In this document: piece after piece, positions 35,006 through 43,282 of the stretch
How the letters are laid out: each line of letters starts with the position of its first letter
Position numbering within the stretch: the first letter of the stretch is position 1
DNA from: Lachnospiraceae bacterium
GTDB lineage: Bacteria; Bacillota; Clostridia; Lachnospirales; Lachnospiraceae
Length of the DNA stretch: 64,000 nt
Assembly: GCA_017936885.1 (NCBI GenBank)
Contig: JAGBEO010000001.1
Coordinates: forward strand, 65,733-129,732
Direction of reading: 5' to 3'
The notes under the pieces: generated by a model
The model's input: the letters and a program-made list of their open reading frames with translations, nothing else
Told to the model about the DNA's origin: nothing
Databases searched by the model: none
Position numbers and translations under genes: made by a program

Positions 35006-35195
35006 CTTCATTTTCATATTCAGATAGTTCTTCAAAATCATCTATTGAATTTGTATAGCCACGTCTTAGATAATCTTTGCCACCGTCAACAGAAACAGCA
35101 CCACATTTACATGATTTAAAATCATGCCTATACTTACTTTCTATAACGTCACCGCAATTTTTACATTTAATACAGTTTTTCTTAATTTTCTGCAT
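35001..35195 (-). CDS. Small zinc-ribbon protein (DUF7695-like), element cargo
   Basis: A 64-residue protein with two cysteine pairs (CIKCKNCG and CKCG) framing SKYRHDFKS, followed by VDGGKDYLRRGY. I associate this layout with the DUF7695 zinc-ribbon family often found on mobile elements and phages; its function is unknown. Its stop codon lies inside the left terminal repeat, so it is the last gene of the element. No clear ribosome site (AAAGTG... region) beyond GAGGTGC upstream. Confidence 0.65.
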   Translation of the reverse strand: MQKIKKNCIKCKNCGDVIESKYRHDFKSCKCGAVSVDGGKDYLRRGYTNSIDDFEELSEYENEV

Positions 35196-35426
35196 AAGAG
35201 CACCTCTATATCATTTTATCACAGTTAAGTCCAATTTTCTCGAAAATTTTCGACGTTTTTAGGCTTAAAAATTGAGTTTAAGAAACTATACCATATATAG
35301 TGTTTTTTGCAAAATATTTTCCCAATATATTGTATGATTTTCTCTAAAAAACAATTTTATTTTATTGAAATGAACACTACATAAAAAACAAATTGTAAAT
35401 GGTTATTTCATAACTTTTTTGCAAGC

Positions 35427-35457
35427 AAAAAAGCAAGCCATTGACAACTTGCTTTTT
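35427..35457. terminator. Bidirectional terminator after the relaxase gene
   Basis: AAAAAGCAAG pairs with CTTGCTTTTT; T-runs occur on both strands. The remainder of the 35196-35524 gap is AT-rich with no visible gene. Confidence 0.8.
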
Positions 35458-35524
35458 ATTCCGTACTGGATAATTAAGCACAATTAAGCTTAATTGTGCC
35501 TTGCACACTTTAAAAAATCAATTT

Positions 35525-36622
35525 TTATCTTGCTAAAAGTTCATCTAATGTTGCTTTTTCAAAATTATCATGTATATGCTGTTGTAAATTTTTTTCATAA
35601 CTTTTGATTGCTAGTTCTTTTTTTTTGTCAATTTCTTGTGTTTTTGCTATATAGTCTTTTTTTGCTAATTCGTTGTAGTTTTTAAGTGCTTCTTTTTTGT
35701 TAGCATCTATTTGTTGCTTATCTTTTTCAAACTGAATTTTAGCTTGCTCATAATATCCTTTTGCGTCAAACTTTTTATCTATATCTTGAACACTTCTTTC
35801 AAACTCTGCTTTTTTCTGTTCTTCATATTCTTCAATCATGTTGTTAAATTGTTCAAGTCTGCTATCTTTTGCTCTGTCACCTTTTTTATATTCCTTTGGG
35901 TTCATTTGTTGATACTTTTCCCAAAATTCATTAACGTATTTATCTTTATTATCAGGGTCTTTTTTAATCAAATCGTTATAGTATTCAATTTGTTCTTTTT
36001 TCCAAGCATTAAATTTAACACGTTCTGGAGTTATTATTGTACCTTGTATACCACGCTCATTTATTTTCTTTTGCATATATGGGTGTAAATTATTTAATAA
36101 TTCTTTATCTATAATTCCTTTTGCATTGAATTTTTCTGTGTAAGTTGTTTTCACACGTCTTTGCACTTCACGTTGTTTTTTTTCATCAAATACTTTTACG
36201 TCTTTACTTTTAGTAAATTCTTTACATTGTTCAATAGGCATAAATATATAATGCATGTGTGGACTTGTTTCATCAAAATGAACAAATGCTCCGATACAAT
36301 TTTTAAAAATTCTATCATGTGTCAAAATATCATATACAGCTTTAAAAAAAATTTCTGGACTTACAGAACAGTCCTTTGGATATGTGATACATAAATCACA
36401 AAATGCAACGTCTGTTTTTTCACTTCGTATATATGCAGTTTTCTTTTTTGCCTCTAATAATTCAATCATATCACCTTCACATAAATTATAATTCAAATGC
36501 GTTTTAGTAGGATTGATTTTACTAAAAGAAGTATCTTTTATTATTTCATCATCTCTTTTATGTTCTTCATAATGTAATTTTAAATTCGTAACTTTGTTAA
36601 ATCCATATTTTGCAAGTTTCAT
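35525..36622 (-). CDS. MobV-family relaxase (Pre/Mob)
   Basis: A 365-residue plasmid-mobilization relaxase. The metal-binding motif VHFDETSPHMHY (His115, Asp117, Glu118, His122, His124) and the upstream HLNYNL (about residue 42) identify the MobV family, whose members nick oriT and pilot the strand into recipients with help from another element's transfer machinery. The C-terminal third is a long Lys/Glu-rich coiled coil. GGGAGGTGC precedes the ATG, and a candidate oriT lies 70 bp upstream. Codon use is AT-rich, unlike the chromosome. Confidence 0.92.
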   Translation of the reverse strand: MKLAKYGFNKVTNLKLHYEEHKRDDEIIKDTSFSKINPTKTHLNYNLCEGDMIELLEAKKKTAYIRSEKTDVAFCDLCITYPKDCSVSPEIFFKAVYDILTHDRIFKNCIGAFVHFDETSPHMHYIFMPIEQCKEFTKSKDVKVFDEKKQREVQRRVKTTYTEKFNAKGIIDKELLNNLHPYMQKKINERGIQGTIITPERVKFNAWKKEQIEYYNDLIKKDPDNKDKYVNEFWEKYQQMNPKEYKKGDRAKDSRLEQFNNMIEEYEEQKKAEFERSVQDIDKKFDAKGYYEQAKIQFEKDKQQIDANKKEALKNYNELAKKDYIAKTQEIDKKKELAIKSYEKNLQQHIHDNFEKATLDELLAR

Positions 36623-36691
36623 AGCATTGCACCTCCCTTATTTTCTTCTAAAGAAAGTATGCAATTTCTCGATTTGTCAAAGTTGCAAAAC

Positions 36692-36710
36692 GGTATAGAC
36701 CCGCTATACC
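36692..36710 (-). other. Candidate MobV origin of transfer
   Basis: GGTATAG and CTATACC (36692-36698, 36704-36710) form a hairpin around ACCCG. On the minus strand the sequence GGTATAGCGGGTCTATACC followed by GTTTTGCAAC resembles oriT hairpins of MobV plasmids, and it lies just upstream of the relaxase gene as usual. Direct repeats and GC-rich hairpins continue to 36830. The nick position is not assigned. Confidence 0.65.
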
Positions 36711-36873
36711 ATTGTGTAAAAAATTCCGCTACGCTACATTTTTCACAAAATGGGCGGGCAAGGTTGCACCTTGACTGCTCTCAGTCACATTCTCAATTTT
36801 TTAAACCGCAAATATAAAAAATTGATTTTTTCTTACCCCCTATTTTTTGTGGCTGCCTGTTATCCCGCGCCCC

Positions 36874-36906
36874 AAAAAATATCCCCCTAAAATCATAGGG
36901 GGATAT
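36874..36906 (-). terminator. Terminator of the DUF6809-like gene
   Basis: ATATCCCCCTA pairs with TAGGGGGATAT (36879-36906), followed on the minus strand by TTTTTT. Confidence 0.85.
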
Positions 36907-36938
36907 ATCCTTTAGCGAGAAAAATCAATTTTTATAAG

Positions 36939-37211
36939 TTATAATATTTTTATTTCTTTTAACAGTTGTATGCAATCAAAAATTCCTTGTCGGTATGATA
37001 ACATGCTACAACATGCACTAGAAGCGTTATATGCTGACACCATTCTGTCTATCACTAATTTTTGTTCATTATCTAAATTCAATTCATCAAAGCTGACAAC
37101 CGTTTCTTGGATTTCATCTTCCAATTTTAGAAATTCATCATCTTTAAGCAGAATACTATCTAATCTTTCATTTGTGAACATTTCTACTAATTCATCTAAC
37201 AGCCTTTCCAT
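36939..37211 (-). CDS. DUF6809-like small helical protein, element cargo
   Basis: A 90-residue protein with an acidic N-terminal half and a C-terminal YRQGIFDCIQLLKEI. The ending resembles DUF6809-type proteins frequently found on integrative elements; function unknown. No cysteine motif or membrane segment. GGGGGTTAGAT precedes the ATG. It lies between the recombinase side and oriT and has its own terminator. Confidence 0.65.
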   Translation of the reverse strand: MERLLDELVEMFTNERLDSILLKDDEFLKLEDEIQETVVSFDELNLDNEQKLVIDRMVSAYNASSACCSMLSYRQGIFDCIQLLKEIKIL

Positions 37212-37321
37212 ATCTAACCCCCATTTGCTTTTGTTGCTCGCATGATAACTCTCTTTGCAGGATTTGAAAAGACCTTTTTTATTTTTCTTCCTTAGAGTAT
37301 ACGCCCCTTGCTAGGGGCAAC

Positions 37322-37354
37322 AAAAAAGGACGAGTATTCATCTCGTCTTTTTTT
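37322..37354. terminator. Bidirectional terminator
   Basis: GACGAG pairs with CTCGTC, extended by A and T runs on both sides (AAAAAAG and CTTTTTTT). Confidence 0.8.
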
Positions 37355-37447
37355 GTAGGGTAGAAATTTTATATTTTAAAATTCTTGAAAATTGATTTTC
37401 AAAAAAATTCTTACAATTTGATTTTCATCTATCATATTGTTATTAAC

Positions 37448-38160
37448 TTAATTGAATATATAAAAAAAGCCACCAAATTTTGGTGGGTAGTTACTGGCAC
37501 TAACTACAGTAGCAATATGACAGTTCTAAACTGTTTTGAAAAAGTTTTTTTAATAAATTTAAAGTTCTAGTGTAGTGCCAGTACATTAGAACTTTTTTTA
37601 TTAGCTGTACGATAAGAATAAACATCAGCTAGGAAACAAAATGTTAAATGTCTACGGTGGACAGCCTCAAAAAAATAGCCGAACCAAGTGAGAGCGACTT
37701 GATTATCTTAGGATAATAAAACGGCTACGGGTGGAAAACGTGTTTTTTACATGAAAAGTGTAAAAAAGTCAGCATACATGAAAATCAAGGGCACGTTGCG
37801 AATAGTAATAAATGATCGACTTTCGGTGGTATCGCCAATTACTGTTGTATGAAGAAAATGAAACCTCTCCGACGTGTACGGGGTTAAATACACGCAAGGC
37901 GAATGAAAATGTTTCATTACTGATTTGACTACTCCCAATCGTAAAAAATATAATTTTTTTTATATTTTGGTTGGGAGTGGTCAAGACTTTCTCTCCTTTT
38001 TTGACTCGGCGAATGGTGTCGGTTTGACTGGTGTGCAAACAATAAGTCTTGGTTCATTTGTACTGATTTAAAAAATCCATGCGGTAAATCGTTGAACTTG
38101 TGAAACGATTTCGCGGAAGGGGGCATGGGGGAAACGCAAGTTGCCCCCCCAATTCTTTCT
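37448..38160. other. Non-coding structured region of the mobile element
   Basis: Within the 1055-bp gap 37212-38266 no ORF is convincing, but structure is dense. CCACCAAA/TTTGGTGG near 37470; TACTGGCACTA near 37491 pairs with TAGTGCCAGTA near 37574, or the latter lies in the loop of a terminator AAGTTCTA/TAGAACTT with T7 (about 37560-37600); a three-way fold at 37673-37724 (TAGCCG/CGGCTA outside, CAAGT/ACTTG and ATTATC/GATAAT inside) followed by T7 on the minus strand; an inverted repeat with about 27-nt arms at 37926-37984; and AAATCGTT/AACGATTT plus a GGGGG/CCCCC stem at 38087-38150. Confidence 0.55.
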
Positions 38161-38266
38161 TTTGCTTCTTTTCTTTCTTAGGAAATTGATTTTTGCGTAA
38201 AAAAAAGTGTCGGCTAAATTTTAAAGAAGCAGTAAAATAGAGGGTTTGCGGACACAAAGTTGTCAT

Positions 38267-39802
38267 TTACTGCTTCCATTCAATTTTTACAGAACCGTCT
38301 TTATAGACAAATATTTTTTCTACAAGAACTCTTAAAATCATTTGCTTCATATCTGTATCTAATATATCATAATCTACTATCAAATTTCCTTCTTTATCAT
38401 ATATACTTTTTAATGAAGGATTTTTATGTAATCCAAGCCTTAATTCAATTATATCTTGTGCATTATCAGTTTTCAGTTTTAACTGCAAATCTTTGATTTC
38501 AACTGTCAGCTTATCAATTTTGATTTTTACAACATCTGAAATATTGTCACTAAATGTTGCCAGTTCAATTAAATTATCCAGTTGTTTTTGTAATTCAGCA
38601 ATTTTCTTCTTAGTCTTATTTGTCCTTCTTTGCTTCTGTTCAACAGTTTCATTTAAATCCTGCAAATATCTTTTTACTTCATCTGATACATTTTTTTGTA
38701 CAGTTTCAAATTTAGTTCCTGCAAATGTCACATGACAAATCTTTTTTTGATTTCTGCCCGTACAAGTGAGAGTTGGGAATTTCTGCATTTTTATAGCCAT
38801 TCCACACTCAGCACATTTCAGCAAGCCACTTAATTCCTTTAAATTGTTGTTTGGGGAATTATCCGAAGCAATCGCTTTGTTCTGTTCCATTCTGTCTTGT
38901 ACCATGATAAAAGTTCTGCTGTCAATCACACCTTTTACATTAGTAATATATACCATGACACCGCTTAAATCATCTGCACGCAATGACCTGCCATTTTTAC
39001 CAACAATTCCTGCAGAAAACTCACCATTCCATTTTTCAATTTCATTTGCAAATTCTATTTGTTTCTTTTGATAATACTGTGCAAGCACTTCATCTGCAAC
39101 CGCATATATAGGATTAGATAACATTCTGCTAAGTGTTGTTCTTGAAAATCCTTTTGTAGACTCATGACCAGTAAAGCCTTTATCATTCAACAAATTTTGC
39201 AGTTGTCCGATTGATACATTCGGTTTTTCTGCATACGTTTTAAATATCTTTTTTACTATTTCAATTTCTTCATCTACTGGAATAAGCGTTGTTCTTCCTT
39301 CAACTTTACCATTTCTAAATCCAAATGGTGCTTTACCACTTGCCCACCTGCCATCTCTTACACGATAATCATAGTTATCTTTAATTCTTGTTTGTATGTT
39401 CTCACGTTCCATCTGTGCGAATACTGCAAGTATTCCCATCATAGCACGCCCCATGCTGTTTGAAGTGTCAAAATCTTCATTCTTACTTACGAACATACAG
39501 TCATATCTTTTCATAAATTCGTATAACTTATAAAAATCAGCTATATTTCTACTGATACGGTCTAATTTATAAACAACAACCTTTTTTATAATTCCTGCTT
39601 CAATATCTTTCATAAGTCTTTGCAGGTCTGGTCTTTCTGTATTCTTACCCGAATATCCTTTGTCTTTGTAAATTCTTACATTACCTGAACACTTTGATTT
39701 GCACTCATCAATCTGTGTTTCAATAGATACACTATCACGCTTATCTACTGATTGTCTTGCATAGACAGCTTCAAATCTTTCGCCTTTCGTATTGTTCGCC
39801 AT
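38267..39802 (-). CDS. Large serine recombinase (TnpX/TndX-like)
   Basis: A 511-residue integrase of the large serine recombinase family. The resolvase-type catalytic domain has the nucleophile Ser18 (VYARQSVDKR), followed by the YKLDRISRN arginine motif. A recombinase domain, a zinc ribbon (LLKCAECG near residue 329 and a later CTGRNQKKIC) and a coiled coil (about 395-440) follow. It should excise and insert the 4.9-kb element. GGAGG precedes the ATG; a good promoter lies right inside the element end. It is the gene nearest the right terminus. Confidence 0.93.
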   Translation of the reverse strand: MANNTKGERFEAVYARQSVDKRDSVSIETQIDECKSKCSGNVRIYKDKGYSGKNTERPDLQRLMKDIEAGIIKKVVVYKLDRISRNIADFYKLYEFMKRYDCMFVSKNEDFDTSNSMGRAMMGILAVFAQMERENIQTRIKDNYDYRVRDGRWASGKAPFGFRNGKVEGRTTLIPVDEEIEIVKKIFKTYAEKPNVSIGQLQNLLNDKGFTGHESTKGFSRTTLSRMLSNPIYAVADEVLAQYYQKKQIEFANEIEKWNGEFSAGIVGKNGRSLRADDLSGVMVYITNVKGVIDSRTFIMVQDRMEQNKAIASDNSPNNNLKELSGLLKCAECGMAIKMQKFPTLTCTGRNQKKICHVTFAGTKFETVQKNVSDEVKRYLQDLNETVEQKQRRTNKTKKKIAELQKQLDNLIELATFSDNISDVVKIKIDKLTVEIKDLQLKLKTDNAQDIIELRLGLHKNPSLKSIYDKEGNLIVDYDILDTDMKQMILRVLVEKIFVYKDGSVKIEWKQ

Positions 39803-39842
39803 AAAAAAACCTCCAACTTGATTTATTTACAAGTCAGAGATT

Positions 39843-39871
39843 ATTATACACTACATGGGCTATGCACACAA
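39843..39871 (-). promoter_or_regulatory. Promoter of the serine recombinase
   Basis: TTGTGT (39871-39866), 17-bp spacer, TATAAT (39848-39843). It starts only 10 bp inside the right terminal repeat, so recombinase bound to its own site could repress it. Confidence 0.7.
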
Positions 39872-39880
39872 ACACAAATC

Positions 39881-39895
39881 TTTGACTTGTGTTTC
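39881..39895 (-). repeat. Right terminal inverted repeat of the element
   Basis: On the minus strand GAAACACAAGTCAAA; 14 of 15 match the left repeat; six bases from the junction. Confidence 0.8.
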
Positions 39896-39901
39896 AAGTT
39901 T

Positions 39902-40585
39902 ATCCTGAAACGGATGAATCCGCTCAAACTTCACATGGAAGTCCAGAATATCCTCAAAAGTCTTTTCTTCCTTGGTATTATACTCTGTCAGCAGTACTTT
40001 CATCTTATCGGCAACTTCTTCCGGAAGTGCGGGGTCCATGCCGCCAACTTCATTTGGCATTTTTTTATAATCACCCACGGCGAACCAGTCCTTTCTGGAG
40101 TCACTGGTACCATTCTTCTGGATCAGGTGCAGCTCCTTGATGAACTTCTCGGTCAATGCCGCTTTTGCATGATCAATAATTATGTCGATGCAGCGAAAGT
40201 GGTTTACCGTTTCAATCACATCATCTACATTGAGAACTTCATTTTCTACACCAATGGTGTTGGTCTCAAAAATGTATCTGGTCTGATCGTGAGTAAGACG
40301 GCTGCCCTCAATATGATTAGAGTTATATGTCAAATCAATTTGTGTTTTATGGTAAATGCCGCCGGTGTATTTGCTTGCTTTCTGTTCCTGCAGAATGTCC
40401 AGCAATGTTATCGGCTGTTCTTTCTTTTTATTGGAACGTTCCGGCTTCTCTGCATTTTCAGGTATATTCCAAGTCTTGCCGGCAAGAAACGCTCCGACCA
40501 CACGCCCCTGGGCGCAATAATTCCTAACGCTGCGCTCCGACACATTCCATTTTTTCGCTATTTCAGTAACTGAAAGATATCGCAT
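39902..40585 (-). pseudogene. 5' part of fic interrupted by a mobile element
   Basis: 228 codons encode an N-terminal DNA-binding helix-turn-helix (SVTEIAKKWNVSERSVRNY), an inhibitory-helix-like TYNSNHIEGSRLT (the S/T-x-x-x-E/N-G-N type) and the first half of the Fic motif, FERIHPFQD. The frame then runs 14 codons into the element and stops at 39860. Rejoined with 34774-34980 it gives a 296-residue Fic protein with complete HPFQDGNGRVGR, an AMP-transferase family enzyme that modifies Tyr, Ser or Thr of target proteins. GGAGG precedes the ATG. As it stands the product lacks the active site. Confidence 0.9.
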
Positions 40586-40713
40586 CTGATTTCCTCCGTT
40601 AATTCATAATCTATAACTACGCTAATCTGCTGTATAGTATAGCGCATTATCGGCAATAAATTCAACCATTTTCATTTCTATGTTTTTGCCGATTCCAGAA
40701 TAAATTATAGAAC

Positions 40714-41343
40714 TCATGGTTTCCCAAATATTCTCTGGTATCCGTAATTCAAATTAACGGTTTTATTCTGTCTGTTAGGGCATTGTAAATTACTGCAGGC
40801 ATCACAGATATGACAATACCCGCCTTTCCGCTCCCGTTGCAGTGTGGTTATAAACACCACTGTTTTTTTAGGGGTCAGCATATATGCCCGATTATAAGAA
40901 ATTTCTTCCGGGGCAAGCAGGCAGAAAATATCTTCTATCAGTTCCAGCGGATAGCGGTCTCCCAGAAAGTCGAATGCACCCATCCACAATCCATACTTCT
41001 CCCAAAGCTTCTCCGCAGTCTGTTCATATGCTATTTTTAAAAATTCCATGCCGATACACTCGATCATGTATCCTTCCGTCAGGTGTTCCCTCCTGATATA
41101 TTCATTTTGCAAGTCATCCACCTTTGCTCCCAGTGATACGATCACGGCAAGCTGTGTGTCTGCGGCTTTATCTTCTGCATCTGTTATACGACAAGGCGCA
41201 TAATACATCACCGGCTCTATCACCCGCAGCAATATCTCTCCCAGACATTTGAGTTGTTCTAAATCTATTGGTCTGAAATGATATTGCGTGAGCATCGCTT
41301 TATAATGTTCTTCCTGTAATTGTATTTGCAATATTTCCTTCAT
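40714..41343 (-). CDS. MetH activation-domain-like protein
   Basis: A 209-residue protein resembling the stand-alone activation domain of cobalamin-dependent methionine synthase: SLGAKVDDLQNEYI, a long helical middle, YPLELIEDIFCLL, and LTPKKTVVFITTLQR. It ends in a cysteine cluster CHICDACSNLQCPNR. Such proteins may reactivate or serve corrinoid methyltransferases. GGAG precedes the ATG. It is not clearly in an operon; the corrinoid partner is not in the window. Confidence 0.68.
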   Translation of the reverse strand: MKEILQIQLQEEHYKAMLTQYHFRPIDLEQLKCLGEILLRVIEPVMYYAPCRITDAEDKAADTQLAVIVSLGAKVDDLQNEYIRREHLTEGYMIECIGMEFLKIAYEQTAEKLWEKYGLWMGAFDFLGDRYPLELIEDIFCLLAPEEISYNRAYMLTPKKTVVFITTLQRERKGGYCHICDACSNLQCPNRQNKTVNLNYGYQRIFGKP

Positions 41344-41431
41344 TTTCTTATACTCCGCCTGTCATGCTCTGTTCGGTCATCTGTCTCTTATTATCATTCC
41401 ATGGCCTTGATCCCGCCTATTAGTTTACAGC

Positions 41432-41478
41432 AAAAATCCCCATTTGCATATCAAATGTTTGCATAGCAAATGAGGATT
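41432..41478 (-). terminator. Terminator after the gene at 41540
   Basis: AATCCTCATTTGC pairs with GCAAATGGGGATT (41466-41478 with 41435-41447, one G-U), then TTTTTG on the minus strand. Confidence 0.85.
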
Positions 41479-41539
41479 CTATTATCATTCATAGTTCACT
41501 GTTTCATCATAACAGCTTAGATTCAGCCGCCTTTGCAGA

Positions 41540-41995
41540 TTATGCTGTCATAAACATTTCATAGGCGTTAATCGCCTGCTGCATCTGATAGCTGCTGTAA
41601 CTGTTACCTGTATTGCCTCCTGCGGCAAAATCTGCATCGATTACCGAAGTATTCTCTGTCTCTTCTATAGCCAGCGCATCATTCGGCAAAACAGAATCGG
41701 CCTCCTGTACAGCCTCTTCTATCGCTTGTGTATCCTCAGCCGGTTTCATAATCTTCGCCGCATTCAGCCGTCCCTTCTGCATCTGTCTCTCAAGCATACC
41801 CTGAAAGTCCAGCGTCTGTCCTTTTTTCAGAGGATTCTCATTCTGGTTCTCCTCTACAAGCTCACTGTAATCGATTTTCTTGTCCAGCACATCATCAGAA
41901 ATCCTGGACAGCTTATCCATGCTTGCTGCACTTATAGTATTTACATTATATACATATGGCTGAAAACTATATGCTCCGATTGCACCAATTGTCAT
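41540..41995 (-). CDS. Hypothetical protein, low-complexity, Lachnospiraceae type
   Basis: About 151 residues, starting MTIGAIGAYSFQPYVYNVNT and ending YQMQQAINAYEMFMTA. The middle is acidic, rich in Glu, Ala and Asn, with no signal peptide or membrane segment. The C-terminal Q-x-A-x-x-A-Y pattern recalls short helical tails of exported or structural proteins in motile clostridia, but I recognise no family. The ATG at 41995 gives the more family-like N-terminus; an in-frame ATG at 42007 is the alternative. A GAGGAT/ATCCTC hairpin lies upstream (about 42058-42075). Confidence 0.6.
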   Translation of the reverse strand: MTIGAIGAYSFQPYVYNVNTISAASMDKLSRISDDVLDKKIDYSELVEENQNENPLKKGQTLDFQGMLERQMQKGRLNAAKIMKPAEDTQAIEEAVQEADSVLPNDALAIEETENTSVIDADFAAGGNTGNSYSSYQMQQAINAYEMFMTA

Positions 41996-42160
41996 ATCAA
42001 TAACCATGCCTTTCTACAATCTGCAGACTATGTTTCTTATACCTTCTAAATATAAGAGGATTTTCCTATCCTCATCTATATTTTCATCATAGAACATTTT
42101 CCCCAAAAGCACAAGGTGTATCATATAAATTTCACATTTTCCGTATCTTACAAGCTAACA

Positions 42161-42748
42161 TCAAAGCTCCTCAGCCTCCACATCTACGGCTTCCGCTTCC
42201 TGTCTCAGCCTTTTGGCAGTCTTGTAAACTCTCGATATAATCCAGATATTAGACAGTCCGTCGTAGATTAAGAAGCTGCCGATGAGCATCACCACGGTAT
42301 CCAGTGCCGCAAAAGGCTTGCAGATCAAAAGCACTCCGAACCCCACTGTCAGAAGTCCCAAAATCAATGCCACCCACCATTTATCATAGTGGCTCTTGCC
42401 AAGCGTCACAGCCTGCTGTAATTTATGGATTCCATGAAGCGCAATGATAATTCCTACAATGATCGGAATAACCGCCAATACTTTATCCGGTTTAAGCACA
42501 ATCCAAACGCCTACTACCGTCAGAACAATACCAAAAATCAAGTTCGTCTGGGCATACAGACTTCCGTCTTTGAGTAAAAAATATTCCACGATCTTTAAGA
42601 CTCCCGTCAGGATAATCACCACGCCTATGGCAGCGCAAACAATCTGCATAGACATGCCCGGCCAGATCACCAGAACCATTCCTAACGCCACACACAATAA
42701 TGACGAAACCACCACATTAGCTTTTACTTTTCTCAATATTTTTTCCAT
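42161..42748 (-). CDS. HdeD/DUF308-family membrane protein
   Basis: A 195-residue protein with six hydrophobic segments in three similar pairs (for example VALGMVLVIWPGMSMQIVC, FGIVLTVVGVWIVLKPDKV, LGLLTVGFGVLLICKPFAA). The repeated G-x3-L-x-KP pattern is typical of DUF308/HdeD proteins, linked to acid resistance in enterobacteria; role here unknown. AAAGGAG precedes ATG 42748, and the gene overlaps the upstream VanZ-like gene by 16 bp. Confidence 0.82.
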   Translation of the reverse strand: MEKILRKVKANVVVSSLLCVALGMVLVIWPGMSMQIVCAAIGVVIILTGVLKIVEYFLLKDGSLYAQTNLIFGIVLTVVGVWIVLKPDKVLAVIPIIVGIIIALHGIHKLQQAVTLGKSHYDKWWVALILGLLTVGFGVLLICKPFAALDTVVMLIGSFLIYDGLSNIWIISRVYKTAKRLRQEAEAVDVEAEEL

Positions 42749-43230
42749 AAACTGCATCTCCTTTGTATGAAACATCCCAGACGATAACATCCAAATCCGA
42801 TAGAAGCACCCAGACAGTTTAGCAGAATATCATCTACATCAAAAGCTCCGAAAGCACTGAATAACTGAAAGACCTCAATTCCAAGCACAAAGACAAAGGC
42901 ATTTAAAAGCATGACAAAGAAATGCTTTCCTTCCCCTAAACGCATGGATTCTTCAGATACCATGGGAAAAAGAAATCCAAAGGGCACAAATACAAGTATA
43001 TTCCCCAGCAGATTCTCTACACTATTTAATTTATAAGAATAATCTATATACATTTTAATCGTTTTAAACGGTATAAAATTAGCCGTGCCAAGTCCCTCTA
43101 AAATAACATCCTTCTGCCATGTGGCAACAATCGCCCTCAGATGCTCCAACGGATATTTAAATATGATGACCCGTATAACCAACAAAATGTAGATAGCAAA
43201 AAAGAGTCTGAGCCATTTTCTTTTTTGCAA
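42733..43230 (-). CDS. VanZ-family membrane protein
   Basis: A 165-residue membrane protein. Diagnostic segments are NLLGNILVFVPFGFLFP and the C-terminal DVDDILLNCLGASIGF of the VanZ-like family, with four hydrophobic stretches. The start is a TTG at 43230 placed after AAGGAGAAGG; no ATG fits. VanZ confers low-level teicoplanin resistance in enterococci, but most VanZ-like proteins have no proven role. Confidence 0.85.
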   Translation of the reverse strand: MQKRKWLRLFFAIYILLVIRVIIFKYPLEHLRAIVATWQKDVILEGLGTANFIPFKTIKMYIDYSYKLNSVENLLGNILVFVPFGFLFPMVSEESMRLGEGKHFFVMLLNAFVFVLGIEVFQLFSAFGAFDVDDILLNCLGASIGFGCYRLGCFIQRRCSLWKKY

Positions 43231-43282
43231 AACGCCTTCTCCTTATACTATTATATGATATAAACTGCCGCACATAAACCGT

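Larger units (their letters stand above)
34981..39904. mobile_element. Tn4451-like mobilizable element (4.9 kb) inserted in fic
   Basis: An AT-rich island bounded by the shared trinucleotide ATC (34981-34983 and 39902-39904; GAT on the gene strand) with imperfect terminal inverted repeats just inside. It carries a large serine recombinase next to the right end, a small DUF6809-like gene, an oriT-like hairpin, a MobV relaxase and a zinc-ribbon protein. Recombinases of the TnpX/TndX group are known to use GA dinucleotides at the ends and target, which fits. The flanks rejoin into an uninterrupted Fic gene, so the boundaries are exact. Confidence 0.9.

Noticed and set aside
37673-37724. Three-way fold as a tRNA-like gene
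   Set aside because: It lacks the conserved T-loop and anticodon-arm features and ends in a T-run like a terminator.
37747-38266. Short ORFs in the element's gene-free region
   Set aside because: They overlap each other in several frames, lack ribosome sites and are dictated by inverted repeats.
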